A DNA stretch of 64,000 nt from Sycobia sp. Sy_11 (GCA_018907035.1 JACCIC010000035.1:2730001-2794000), one strand, 5' to 3'. Shown: positions 37,398 to 48,759, counted from the first letter of the stretch. Notes: generated by a model not told the origin, from the letters alone. A program made the numbers and translations.

Positions 37398-37661
37398 ATG
37401 TCTATAATTTTCAAACTTTTAATCTGTATTAATGCAATGACAAAGTTTTACGAATGCAAAGAAATAAAAAGTCCACATTTTTCCGATATCGAATGCCTTA
37501 AAAAGGTTGAAATGAATTTCACACAGTTCAAAATCAGCTTTCAATCTACAGTTGAAAATAAATCGTTCCGAATAGGGACAAAAAAAGGTAGATCCGCAAA
37601 AAATATCCCCCGAATACTACAAAGAAAGAGAACTAGAGAATTCACTAATTTATTATTCTAG
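37398..37661 (+). CDS. small hypothetical ORF (87 aa), unrecognised
   Basis: An ATG-started frame of 87 codons in an AT-rich block where stops should be frequent. The N-terminus (MSIIFKLLICINAMT) is hydrophobic and could be a weak signal peptide; the rest is charged, with further Cys at about residues 20 and 33 and a basic C-terminus. It ends in TAG. An AATAAA-like word (AAATAAAA) lies roughly 300 bp downstream. It lies about 550 bp upstream of the mariner relic but shows no transposase motif. No family recognised; it could be a chance frame or a relic. Confidence 0.15.
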   Translation: MSIIFKLLICINAMTKFYECKEIKSPHFSDIECLKKVEMNFTQFKISFQSTVENKSFRIGTKKGRSAKNIPRILQRKRTREFTNLLF

Positions 37662-38212
37662 CTGAAATTACATTCGTCGAAAACTTCGTTCGATGCGCGT
37701 GACAAAAGAAACGTCATTGGCATGCTCCAACTTACTTTAAATATCCTGGGCGCGATTTCCATTATTTAAATTTTTCATAGTCCGAAAACGTAAGCTGCTA
37801 GGAAGTTCGGCTATTACTCCAGGCAAAGAATATACGTAGATCCGAAATACTATTCGTGGGCAGTCATATCGGGATAATTTTAAAAGTACCTGATCTGACG
37901 CAAAGACTTTTTTTTTTAAATATAAAAAGTACTTTTATATAAAAGTAATTTTATACAATTTAAAATAAAATTTTTAAGTCTCGGTGTTATTTACTATATA
38001 TTTATCTTACAGTTAACAAGCGAAGTTCTCTGAGAATTTGCGAGTCCGGAAAAAGTTGCTATCTTTGTATGATAAAATATTTTAACTATTTGGATGATCG
38101 CAAAGTCCAATGAATAGTAAAGTGAAACAAGTTTCTTTTATTAGCGCGGAATCCGGATTTTACTTTAAAATGATAAATTTTAGAATATTCCAAGGCTAAA
38201 TTGATCAAATGA

Positions 38213-38970
38213 GATGAGAGCATTTATAAAATGAGTTTAGACGATTATCCATTGAAATTGAACAAGCTAGAAATGACCATGAGCAATTGAATAGAACTAT
38301 CCATCAAAGTACTGACAGCAATTTTATAGACATGAGAAAACTGCGTACAAAAATTGTTGCCGTCTTTTTTAATAATGAGACAATACAGTACCGTGAGAAT
38401 CTTTCAGTCCAGTATATGTAGAATGGTTTGCCGTAATCACTCTGTTTTTTTTTTTTTTAACATCATCTATGAACGAGATATAGGTTTACCACTTTACACC
38501 TGAAGGAGGAAAGAAGAATCAAAGCAATGAAGTAAAAAGGGAGAATCACCTCAAAAAAGACATCGATATTTCGATTTATTGGCAATCTTATATAGAGACA
38601 ATTTTATTTTTTGAGATACGCCTAGGATTCGTTTTACTTGATTATAGTCAAAAGAAAAAAAAAATGAACGCACTGTTCCATCAGGACAATACACCAGTTC
38701 ACACATTCGTTATTGCTGTATAGCCATATGATAAAAGAATAAAAAATCGAATTACATCCTCTCTCTCGCGGGCGCGCGCCCTACTCGCCAGATTCTTCCC
38801 CTTTGTATCGGTTTTTGTTTTCGAATGTAAAAAAAAAAAAATGGCTCGAAGGTAAAAGATTCGTTGACAACGAAGGGATGGAGGGCATTGAAGCTATTAT
38901 TAATATCCCTGGGAAAAGCGTGCCGAGAACTCAAAGAGACAGTGTTAAAGAGCTCAAGGGTTTTTCTACT
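38213..38970 (+). pseudogene. mariner-family transposase relic (dead)
   Basis: Decayed transposase of the Tc1/mariner superfamily, mariner (DD34D) branch; intact members cut and paste their own element at TA sites. Reading across frames from 5' to 3': a second helix-turn-helix like block (DESIYKM, then RRLSIEIEQA after a frameshift, 38213-38300); a linker with DMRKL (about 38330-38345); the first catalytic block, read as NEI-stop-VYHFTPE (38472-38504) where the family has DETWVYHFTPE; the second block ALFHQDNTPVHT (about 38669-38705); then PYSPDSSPLYRFLF and KKWLEGKRF (about 38780-38860). The first catalytic Asp is Asn (AAC, 38472), the following Trp is a TAG stop (38481), the second Asp is kept (GAC, 38685) and the third is Tyr (TAT, 38806). 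There are several frameshifts. The N-terminal part and both terminal inverted repeats were not found. Family call is firm; subfamily is not resolved. Confidence 0.9.
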
Positions 38971-39176
38971 GAATTTTTTGCGAGTTTCTTTTTTTTTTGT
39001 TACATATACATATATCGGATACATATGGGACAATCCTCGAAAAGCGAAGAGCACGTACAGCGCAGACTAACCAATGAACATTAGCGTTATTACAACGGAG
39101 CGACGCTATTACACATACAGGAATCACTCCGGTCTCTGTGATTATCATAATACTTCGATTTTCATGAAAATGTATG

Positions 39177-39180
<4 letters not shown>

Positions 39181-39219
<39 letters not shown>
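39181..39219. repeat. (TA)n microsatellite
   Basis: Perfect AT run of about 39 bp after TGTATGTATG. Confidence 0.97.
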
Positions 39220-39224
<5 letters not shown>

Positions 39225-39356
39225 AGCTAAATACGGACGTGCACGCTCACGCATATATACCTCATGCATTTAGCCGCAGCATCAGTGCTGGGGTGGGTCG
39301 TGCTGTGGATGCTGGTACGCGCTCGCACGCACGGATTGCACCCGGACACTGACTCG

Positions 39357-39359
<3 letters not shown>

Positions 39360-39402
<43 letters not shown>
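39360..39402. repeat. (GA)n microsatellite
   Basis: Perfect GA run of about 43 bp. Confidence 0.97.
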
Positions 39403-39407
<5 letters not shown>

Positions 39408-39649
39408 GAGAGGAAGAGGGAGAGCGCACGCGTATAGCCGGATTAATACACTTACGGTGATTGGATATGCCCGGGCGATCTTGTCAAGTCGCGCAATTAA
39501 TCAGGCCGAATGGTGTGCGTGCGCGCGCGTGTGGGTGCGTCACGCGCGTTATGTATATATATATTTATATGTAGATGTATATATTCCATGCGCGGGGATA
39601 TTTGGTGGAGATCGTTGCCATGGCGGCCGTCTGTCCGGTAGCATCGTCA

Positions 39650-39651
<2 letters not shown>

Positions 39652-39687
<36 letters not shown>

Positions 39688-39752
39688 CGCAATCCCAACA
39701 ATCAATATATAGCAAATGGTAACGCGGCCGACAAAGATAGAGAGGGAGGGGG

Positions 39753-39788
<36 letters not shown>
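39652..39788. repeat. inverted (CT)n...(GA)n pair
   Basis: CT run 39652-39683 and GA run 39756-39788 are complementary arms of about 32 bp separated by about 72 bp. Confidence 0.93.
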
Positions 39789-39789
<1 letters not shown>

Positions 39790-39950
39790 AAGAGCGAGGG
39801 AGAGTCTCGTCGCTCATTACATAGCGTATACGAGCGCGAGGGCGCCATTGCGCGAGCTAGTTGCGTATAAGAGTAGGGAGAGCGCTCGTAAGAGTATAGG
39901 AGCGAGAGAAGAGTCACGAGAGTCGTTTGGCTGGCACGTATGCACAACGA

Positions 39951-39963
39951 GGGGGGGGGGGGG
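39951..39963. repeat. poly-G run
   Basis: Thirteen consecutive G on the + strand. Confidence 0.9.
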
Positions 39964-40562
39964 AGTTATATACGCTCCAATTTATAATGCGCAAGAACGC
40001 GATACTTTACGAAGGTACAGATATATGTCTGGCTACTCGGCGACTTTGGATCAGTACATACGTACGGACCGCAGGGGGAGCAAAAAAGAAAATCGTTCGG
40101 AGCAAATTGAAAAGCCGATCGGTCGCGCTGATCGAGGCGGCGATCGATCGACCAATTCGTCCGGACTTTTTCTTCATCTCCTCTTTATGCGCAGGCGCAA
40201 TCGCCGTATATCTCGGGCTGCCCCGCGCGCGAAGTGAACGCTGTCGCGTTATTTTTGATTGATATTTAAAATCGTCCGATTTCTCTTTCGTCGAGAGGGG
40301 CCCCCGCGTCGTTAATTCGCGAAGCTTCTGATACGTCGAGGCCCGCATTATATTATAACCGAAAGCGCGGCGGCGGCAGCGGCGGCCATGACGGTGGCAT
40401 CCTCGATTTTCGGCGGACAGGCTTGTGTCGCGCCAGCGCCGATTATTTTTTCAGCGGCGCTCTCGAGAAAGAGTCCGGGAACGCATGAAAGGAGTTCGCG
40501 CGCGAGCGTCTCTTATGCTTCGGGCGGCTATATGTGCAATGATAAAAATCGGGACGCACGCT

Positions 40563-40583
40563 GGAGGAGGAGGAGGAGGAGGA
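40563..40583. repeat. (GGA)n trinucleotide repeat
   Basis: Seven GGA units. Confidence 0.9.
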
Positions 40584-40793
40584 GGCGCGGACTTTTTCAT
40601 CCTCTCTCTTTCTGGCTCCGATCCTCCCCTCCCACCGCCGCTGTAAGCGTAACGATATTCCGAATAATAAAGATGAAGGAATATTGTCACGGAGAGATTC
40701 TCGCAGTTGAAAGCGATATTCCAGTCCCGCTTTCGTGGATCGGACCTCCCCGCGCGTTCGCGGTCGCCGAGAGCACGGAGCGAATCTTCATAT

Positions 40794-40795
<2 letters not shown>

Positions 40796-40830
<35 letters not shown>
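40796..40830. repeat. (CT)n microsatellite
   Basis: Perfect CT run of about 35 bp. Confidence 0.95.
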
Positions 40831-40834
<4 letters not shown>

Positions 40835-41224
40835 CTGCCTCGGAGGACGGTGAGGAGGGCCGAATAAGGAAGAGGCCAATTTTTCAGACTGCTCGCCTCT
40901 CTTGCGCGCGGCAACGGACGAAACGAAACGGAGAAACGCAAACAAATTAATTAGCGATACCGTGTGGCTCGGGCATGCCTCGAATACCCGAGTCGATTAT
41001 GCTAATTGAAAAGAAAAAGAAAGAAAAGGAAGACGAAATGTTCCCATTGTGAGCTCGACTTTCTGTCAGCTCGAGCACTTTTCGGTGGGCCAATGGGGAG
41101 GGCAGTCGGCTGGTACGTATATAATATATTATATATATATGTATAAATACATACATACGTACTTAAACGTATATATACCAAGTCGTGGGCAATTTCGGCG
41201 GTGGCTACGGGGAGAAAATGAGAG

Positions 41225-41227
<3 letters not shown>

Positions 41228-41281
<54 letters not shown>
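41228..41281. repeat. (GA)n microsatellite
   Basis: Perfect GA run of about 54 bp. Confidence 0.97.
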
Positions 41282-41283
<2 letters not shown>

Positions 41284-41367
41284 GAGAGAATCTCCGGGCG
41301 AAAATCGGTCACAGGCTCGTCTCCGCCTCGGCTCGCAGCGAACCGGTTTCTTTTTCCCGCGTGGCTC

Positions 41368-41386
41368 CACGCGCGCGCGCGCGCGC
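41368..41386. repeat. (CG)n run
   Basis: About nine CG units, a strong Z-DNA former. Confidence 0.88.
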
Positions 41387-41570
41387 TCATCTCATTGTGT
41401 ATAGTTACATTGTTTATGGGCCAGGATAAACCGCACACGAGTCATTAGCCCTCTGTATAACTGCACCTCTTCGACTTTTCGTATATGTAAGAACATTGTA
41501 AAGAACAAGAATGGACGTGCATTATGCGAAGGAGAAGTTGCCACGGCTTTTAATATTGCGGCGATCGCGC

Positions 41571-41574
<4 letters not shown>

Positions 41575-41613
<39 letters not shown>
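41575..41613. repeat. (TA)n microsatellite
   Basis: Perfect AT run of about 39 bp. Confidence 0.97.
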
Positions 41614-41614
<1 letters not shown>

Positions 41615-41619
41615 TTCCG

Positions 41620-42090
41620 CGAGGTAAATTACCTTACCGATGCGTCCCGGAATATTGCACCGTGTAAATTTCAATGATCCGATGTTATCGGGGCACGGGG
41701 CTCTCGATGTCACCGCGTCGTGTCGACATCGATTTTCAAGCGCGAGTTTTTTCTTTTTTCTTTTTTTTTTTTTGTTTTTCTTTTCATTTTGACTCCGCTT
41801 CCACAGGCGATGATGTAATTATATCGCCGAACGACGTGCAACCATGTACAAAGTTAATTTGCTCAATCGTCGAGCGAAGTCGTTCGTCAGGGGCCGCTTA
41901 TATGAGAGATTAATATTATTCTAGTCGTATTCGAGTTGTGGGTTCAACGAAAATATATGTAATTTGCCGCGACTTCGCGTTTGTCGTCGTCGCATTAAGT
42001 TCGGCGAGCGCTCGGCGAATTGTTGAATAGAGAAATTGATCATGAGAACCGAAGGCCCTGGTGAGGGGGGGATGAAGACAGACTATATTT
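41620..42090. other. unique sequence, no gene recognised
   Basis: Contains a T-rich stretch at 41750-41790; otherwise mixed composition. Confidence 0.45.
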
Positions 42091-42092
42091 AT

Positions 42093-42095
<3 letters not shown>

Positions 42096-42131
<36 letters not shown>
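42096..42131. repeat. (TA)n microsatellite
   Basis: Perfect AT run of about 36 bp, followed by GTATGCATGTAC-type diverged repeats to 42187. Confidence 0.96.
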
Positions 42132-42136
<5 letters not shown>

Positions 42137-42268
42137 CATGTACAAATATGCATGTGTATACGTATGTACGTTTGTATACGTATATGTAAAGCGGGCCTAA
42201 TATAACCGAAGCCCTACAGCGTGCATCTGCATTCTACCCTATGTGAGTAGCAGACTGTTCTCTTTCTG

Positions 42269-42340
42269 TCTCTCTCTCTCTCTCTCTCTCTCCCTCGCTC
42301 TTTCGTGTTTGATGGTCTCGCTTGAAGAAGCAGAGAGGAA

Positions 42341-42399
<59 letters not shown>
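42269..42399. repeat. inverted (CT)n...(GA)n pair
   Basis: CT run 42269-42292 and GA run 42345-42399 are complementary, about 52 bp apart. Confidence 0.93.
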
Positions 42400-42402
<3 letters not shown>

Positions 42403-42809
42403 CGAATGGACGGACACAGGGAGCGATGGGTCGGCCCGCAGGGGAGAAATCCAATTTATACGCGACGTACCGGTGACAATGTGCCAATCGCCAATGAAAC
42501 TCTCCATAAGCTGTAACATCATTGCCCATATACATGCATGTATGCATATATACAAGGTATATATAGGTAGATATGGATCTACTATATGCATATACGTAAG
42601 AATACGGAGGTCGGTTGTCTCTGTGTATACATACAAGGGAAAATTTGCCAAGCGCCAAACTACATAACTTGAGTCGATAAGGTCGTTAGATAGTGCATTA
42701 ACAGGACAGAAGCGCTTCATACGTATAATATATAGTCGACGGTCCACCTGAGAGACGTTCATACTTCGCTCTCTCTTCTCTTCCTCCTCCTGTCACTCCG
42801 GTGCCACTT

Positions 42810-42836
42810 TCTCTCTCTCTCTCTCTCTCTCTCTCT
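42810..42836. repeat. (CT)n microsatellite
   Basis: Perfect CT run of about 27 bp. Confidence 0.93.
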
Positions 42837-43129
42837 TCCTCCGTCCGACTCACCATGTTCGCGCCTCTGATCCACGATGATGCCCGCCGTTCGCGAGCGA
42901 AGAGCGCGACTTTCTCGATCTTCCGTACGCAACACTCGGACTCTCTTTTTCTTTACATTCAAAATTCGATGTCAGCGGGCGAATATATGTTATGGTAGCC
43001 ACTTTGTTTAATATTTGCGTAAGTGCGCGTAAATTTGCCTCGGGCCTCTGTCCCCTCTGCCCCTCCGATTTTCGGACTGCGGCGCCCTCCATCTTCCGAG
43101 GAAAGGTTGTATTTCGATTCAGATTCAGT

Positions 43130-44390
43130 ATTTATTAACCAAGTACTACTGGTAATTATTTTTTCAGAATATTCCACATGATATCCACAGAGCATAAATA
43201 AATATTTATGTATTGTAAAAAGGCGTAATCAAGCATTAATTGATGTAACCTATATAATCGTAATTGATCACGAAGATTTAAAATGCATATATAAGAAAAA
43301 ATAAATCTATATTCATAAATAGAAATAAATAAATAAATAAAACAAACTACATTTGTCAAGCATAAGTGAATGTAATTAGTATAATTGTTTCAAAGAATAT
43401 CGCAAAATTTCAATTCCAATATTGCATTCCGCAAAATTCTCACGCAATGGATTTGGCAGCTTTTTTCGTAGATTAATATCCTTAATAAAAATAAATGTTC
43501 ATGATAATTCCTACGTCACCAAAGATTTCTTATCTCTCAATAAAAGCATCTTCTAGATCCACCATTGAAGAGTAAATATAATTCAAATTTCTTTAATCTG
43601 ACAGTTGGAGTCTTATTAGACATAAAATATTATGCTTGAGAGGCATCGAGTAAGAAGATCGCACCAGTCGATAAAGTATAAAATGTTGAGTGATTGATAT
43701 TTGTGGGTGAAATATGGTTATACCTATACTAATTCCTGTAGTAAACCGTAAACTCTTATTGCTGTAACGCTGCATTTCCTAACATAATTCTTTCGAATGG
43801 TTCAGAAAATCACGCAAACTGCAGCCAAAGAAAAGGCAACAATCTAGGTCTTAACGGGTAGCGTTTTCTTTCTTTTTATACATTACATTCAATAAGATAT
43901 TTCTAACATTTTTTCGATTTTCCAAACTGTAATGTGACCATATGAGTGAGATGTCTAATAAAATTCCTAGGAGTTTCAGGAGTATCACAGTCTTTGCTTA
44001 TTTGTGATTGGTTTAATATTCAAACATAAACTGTCATAATACGGTGTCAGTTACAAAGCTCGTACTTCTAATCCAAACGGCTCGAGTTTTACCTTTTTCA
44101 GTTGAAATGTATTTACCATGTCTACATTTACTCGCTACACAATTTTCTCAATCTGATCAATTTTTCCGCAAAAAATCCTTGCGATATTACAAAGATAATA
44201 TTCTGCAAACGCGTATACGAATCAGCTCGCGCAAAGTTTTTAAATGCAGCACTGCAGTATCGTCCAATGGAACGCTCTGCCAACGTTCTATACAGCAAAG
44301 CCTGGGTTAAAATAAAAAAAAAAAGAAGAGAATGAAAAACGAATCGATGCGCAAACAAAAATTTACCAAATCAATCCTGGGGATTAATTG
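43130..44390. other. AT-rich unique block
   Basis: About 1.25 kb without long dinucleotide tracts. The 88-codon frame 44044-44310 is unrecognised. Confidence 0.5.
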
Positions 44391-44394
44391 CGCT

Positions 44395-44397
<3 letters not shown>

Positions 44398-44450
<53 letters not shown>
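44398..44450. repeat. (TA)n microsatellite
   Basis: Perfect AT run of about 53 bp. Confidence 0.97.
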
Positions 44451-44455
<5 letters not shown>

Positions 44456-44688
44456 CGCATGTATGGGAACGGCATGGACGGTGGGAGGGGGTGGAGGGGT
44501 CGAGGGAGAACGAAAAATGTATAAAAATACCTATTGATTTTCCAGCTTTGCCGTGCGGACTGTTCCCGGGGTATGTCGGGACGCCGCCGCTGCCACTGCG
44601 CGGCGCGTTGAGCGCTCGACGGCGAGAGGGGGTCGATACCCTCGCCGAGCGAGCGGCGGTTCATATATACCGTCGGGAGCGAAGCTCT

Positions 44689-44689
<1 letters not shown>

Positions 44690-44719
<30 letters not shown>

Positions 44720-44756
44720 GAAAGGGGGGAAAGGGAAAGAGACAGATACTGAGCGC

Positions 44757-44792
<36 letters not shown>
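44690..44792. repeat. two (GA)n runs
   Basis: GA 44690-44717 and GA 44762-44792 in the same orientation, with purine-rich sequence between. Confidence 0.94.
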
Positions 44793-44798
<6 letters not shown>

Positions 44799-44846
44799 TG
44801 ATGGTGTGTGCGGTGTGCAACGTATATATATATATACGTGTATAAA

Positions 44847-44864
44847 GCGCGCGCGCGCGCGCGC
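44847..44864. repeat. (CG)n run
   Basis: Nine GC units, eight bases after a short TA run. Confidence 0.88.
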
Positions 44865-44930
44865 TATGCTCAAAGAGCGCGGGGCGACGACGATGACGAC
44901 GACGACGACGATGGGCGTGTGCGAGGGGCC

Positions 44931-44943
44931 GGGGGGGGGGGGG
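44931..44943. repeat. poly-G run
   Basis: Thirteen G after GAGGGGCC; a GAC trinucleotide repeat (44886-44911) lies just upstream. Confidence 0.9.
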
Positions 44944-45299
44944 TAGAGGCTCGTATAACGAACCGGAAAATGGAGCTTATAAGCTCGGCACTGATGTGTG
45001 CGCGCGCGCGACCGGTAACCGTCGCTCGTCTCTGTAGGGCTTATACACGCAGTTCGCTTTGCTCGGCGGCTCGCTTTTCCGTTTTTTCCCCCCACCGCGC
45101 GCGCTTACCGACCTCGCGCGGACATAACTATTTGCCCAGTGGCCGAATATCAAGAGCCTCTTCTCGCCGTTGCTGATTTTAATTCGAAATTGATATTTCC
45201 GTTGCGGCGCGTCGAAGGTTCTATCCCCCCCCCCTCCTTTCTACAGGGCGGATGAACGCGAATAGCCCGAGAATGCTTCTTATAAGGAGCTTATTAATA

Positions 45300-46099
45300 T
45301 AGCGTCCGTCAAAAAGTTTCAGATGCATCATGCATCAGTGTTAATTTGTTATTTCGAAAGATATTAGCGATTGACAAACTATATAATTGTTTCGTAAGTT
45401 ACGCGCATATTTTCGTTTAATACTTTAGATTTATTAAAATATTACCAATTCACAGATTTTATACGCTGCTTTGAAGATAAGTTTTGTTCACTTGTTATTC
45501 GTTATTTCATCTATTTGTCCTATGAAACTGAAATATTTAAATACAGATGAACGCGTCAATTAATCATTAATTAGCGTGCATCAATTTTGAACGCGTTAGA
45601 AACGAGATTAAAATATTTTTTTGCTAAATAACATTTAAAAACGAAACAGTCAAATTTCCGCAAAACAGCAAATACGTTACAAAATATACATATATAATAC
45701 AGTTACTCAACTAGCTTAAATTCTACACTGAATTTTACTTTAATTCTGTTTGTCAGTTACTAAAGTTTGAACGATTCAGTACTATTTGAACAAAAGTTGG
45801 TATAGTTTTAATTAATATAAACATCCTCATAACGCAATCGCAACTACGTTCATAATATCCGGTGTTTATTTCAAAATTAAACTGAATAATGAATACGCGA
45901 TTGTCAAAGGAAAACTAAAAATTCTATACATTTACGCTTTATAAAATTCGGTCCTAATTTCATTGAATATATAATTCAGCCACAGCTCGCTGCTCTTGTT
46001 TTTTTTTTTATGGAGCTCGTTTGTGTGCCGTAAAGTATACGACTGAGAAGCGAAGGTCAATTCGTACAAAAATCGCAAAGCTGTAAAAAGCCAACCAAG

Positions 46100-46100
<1 letters not shown>
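45300..46100. other. AT-rich unique block
   Basis: Begins with GCGTCCGTCAAAAAGTTTC at 45302, which resembles mariner-type terminal repeats but has no visible partner. No gene recognised. Confidence 0.45.
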
Positions 46101-46102
<2 letters not shown>

Positions 46103-46144
<42 letters not shown>

Positions 46145-46148
46145 CATA
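46103..46148. repeat. (TA)n microsatellite
   Basis: AT run with one TACA interruption. Confidence 0.96.
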
Positions 46149-46479
46149 TCTACATATAGGACTCAAAATTTGGAACTCGGAAAAACAGTTTTATGGTTTA
46201 TTTGCGATAGTAGTAAAAAATCAACGCCGATGGAATTTGTGCGACGCTTCATGGCTCCGCTCTGATGCGTATATATACATACGACGCGTAGAGGGAACTT
46301 AAATAATGGCCATCAGCTTCGTATAACTGTTGCAACAATTTAACGACCGAACGAGGAGCGCAAAAGTCGGCGCTTTTGATCAGACATTTGACCCTTCTGT
46401 AACGCGCATAGTCTCGATATATATATATATATATATATATATAGTTTTAGAAATGACTATATGATTTTATAGTATAATC

Positions 46480-46810
46480 TAAATGAATAATTATTCTATT
46501 GAAATATTTTAAATATATTATTTTATAAAATTTCAATATATAATATTTTATTAAACTGGAAATATTTTCAAATTTTATTATAAAAGATTTTTCAAATATT
46601 TGCCTTGAATATTCTGTCGATGTATAAAACGTTCGAAAATTAATCTTTTAGGTTTTACATTGACTGACACGAAATGTTTCCTTACATTTTTCATGTAATA
46701 ATACTGCAACTCTTCCAAGCAGTGTTTCGAAATATTTTTACCAAATCTTCCATTGTAAGACTTGGGTAGTTGGAAATTTCGATATTTGGAAAATATCTTT
46801 CAAATATTTT
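46480..46810. repeat. AAATATT-rich dispersed repeat, copy 1
   Basis: AT-rich stretch with many AAATATT/AATATTT words and a GATATTTGGAAAATAT-type core near 46780. It resembles the stretches at 57.9-58.0 and 58.38-58.5 kb in word content and in the order TTTCGATATT then CAAATATTTTT. Likely an old dispersed repeat; class unknown. Confidence 0.35.
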
Positions 46811-46819
46811 TCTGCTTCC

Positions 46820-47500
46820 AAACATACTTATAGAATTTCGGCGACCGCATGGACGAGTAGCGCTGCTGAATTTTAGGAACCGCGTGTTACACTAGAGAAT
46901 TCGCACCAAAATGCGTTAAATTTATAACATCGAGAGGGGCGACCGGGAGAATTGTAATCAGCTATATTAACGCTCGCTGATTATGTTAACTCGGCTGAAG
47001 TGCGTGTAAAAAGTTAACGCGGGCAGCAAGCGTACTGTACTCGCTGAAAGCGCAGCCGACGCACAGGCTAAGCGAATTCATTATCCCCATTATTTATACA
47101 TACGCTGGATAAAAAGTAAATAGGCTACCCGAAGGGTTTGGTTGCAACTTCTATTTTACAAGTCTTTCGACCAATCAATATAAAGTGAGATAGTCGCCCG
47201 TTTGTTCGGCGATTATTTCTGTATCATATATATATATATATATAGAAAATCCACTGAAATTATAATGCACCAGATCGAATGCGTGACCGAACAATCGAAT
47301 TCGCAAAATAATAAGTAGATAAATAATGGTAGAGCTCGTGTATATAAAACAATCTTTCATCGCAGTTTGCATTATTCATCGGGCTCGAAAAGCATGAAAT
47401 AATAATGGCGATAAGAGATAAACTAATGCCATCGAACAAATATAAAATCAAATACAATAATGGGGTTGCGGATAACGCGTTTATGCACAGCTATATTGTA
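46820..47500. other. unique sequence, no gene recognised
   Basis: Mixed to AT-rich; short TA run at 47222-47244. Confidence 0.45.
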
Positions 47501-47502
47501 CA

Positions 47503-47508
<6 letters not shown>

Positions 47509-47561
<53 letters not shown>
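47509..47561. repeat. (TA)n microsatellite
   Basis: Perfect AT run of about 53 bp. Confidence 0.97.
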
Positions 47562-47568
<7 letters not shown>

Positions 47569-47687
47569 CATAGGTAGGCGCGAGGGTAGGTGTGTAATAT
47601 AATTGTGCCAGGAGCGAGCTAATCGCTGTCGAAAGCGAGCAAAACCAATAAGCGGACCCTAGCTGCTATAGGCCAGATACATATAAC

Positions 47688-47699
47688 ACACACACACAC

Positions 47700-47740
<41 letters not shown>
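47688..47740. repeat. (CA)n then (TA)n
   Basis: Short CA run, then AT run 47703-47740. Confidence 0.95.
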
Positions 47741-47742
<2 letters not shown>

Positions 47743-47759
47743 CAAGCGGAAGCGATATA

Positions 47760-48310
47760 ATACATTTATCACATATAGCGTTGGGCCAGACTCCGCGCAT
47801 AATTTAGCCGTCTTGGCTCGCGCGCTCGCGCAGATGTTAGAAAACAGCTGTTATAGTCGCGCCTGGCGAGCGCGCGCGCGCGCGCTTGCGTGCATAGTGC
47901 AGGCCAGAAATGCGATGGTAGGATAAGAACAGTTAGACGTGTATGCACCGTGCTATTTCCCTCTCCTTCCCCCCTCCTTTTAAGCTCGCTTAAGCGCCGC
48001 ACAAAATGCTATATGGTCTAGGGGTTAATGACCCTCGGTCACGTGCTCCATTCCTCGTTTCCCTATAATACACTTGGTTCTGTTTCACGTTTATTTTTCC
48101 TATACGCCAACTTCCTTCTGTTCTTGCATAAACATACGTACAATCGATATATATCTGTAGAAAATCGATAATTTTTCTGTATTTTTTTGCTATAGCTGCT
48201 TTTTTAGACATTTATACACGTATTCGATAGGTATTATCTGCAAAGTCGGAGAAGCTTTGCGGGGACACGAAACTAGAGTGTCGAAAGACAAAGATTTCGA
48301 AGTCGGAGCA
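47760..48310. other. unique sequence, no gene recognised
   Basis: CG-rich start (47810-47900), then mixed composition. Confidence 0.45.
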
Positions 48311-48313
48311 AGT

Positions 48314-48377
48314 TTATATATATATATATATATATAAGAGAGAGAGAGAGAGAGAGAGAGAGTGAGAGAGAGAGAGA
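48314..48377. repeat. (TA)n-(GA)n compound microsatellite
   Basis: TA 48314-48335 directly joined to GA 48337-48377 (one AGTG interruption). Confidence 0.95.
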
Positions 48378-48692
48378 TAAGCAAAAGCAGTGAAGAGAAC
48401 GTAAATAGGAGCCTCCCATAAATTTGCCCGGCAGCTCAGCAGCACCGCCGTTGTTTTCGATATTTTCGACCCTCGTTTAGGTCGAACCCTCTTGTTGTTG
48501 ATGGAATTGCCCCGGGGGTCACAGACATCTTTTTGCCCGCGTACCTCTCTAAGAGGGTTACTTCGGTGTGTGTAAAACGGGGCGTTGACTTTATATTTTG
48601 TCATGAATTCCTGCGAAGATTTGTTGGCTTTTTTGCCGGTCATATGTATATGATATTATATATATATATATATAGAATTTTATATTTATATT

Positions 48693-48696
<4 letters not shown>

Positions 48697-48747
<51 letters not shown>
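48697..48747. repeat. (TA)n microsatellite
   Basis: Perfect AT run of about 51 bp. Confidence 0.97.
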
Positions 48748-48749
<2 letters not shown>

Positions 48750-48759
48750 CGGTTAGTTT

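Noticed and set aside
48015..48045. tRNA-like words (GGTCTAGGGGTTAATGACC)
   Set aside because: No B-box (GGTTCGAATCC-like) or cloverleaf follows at the right distance.
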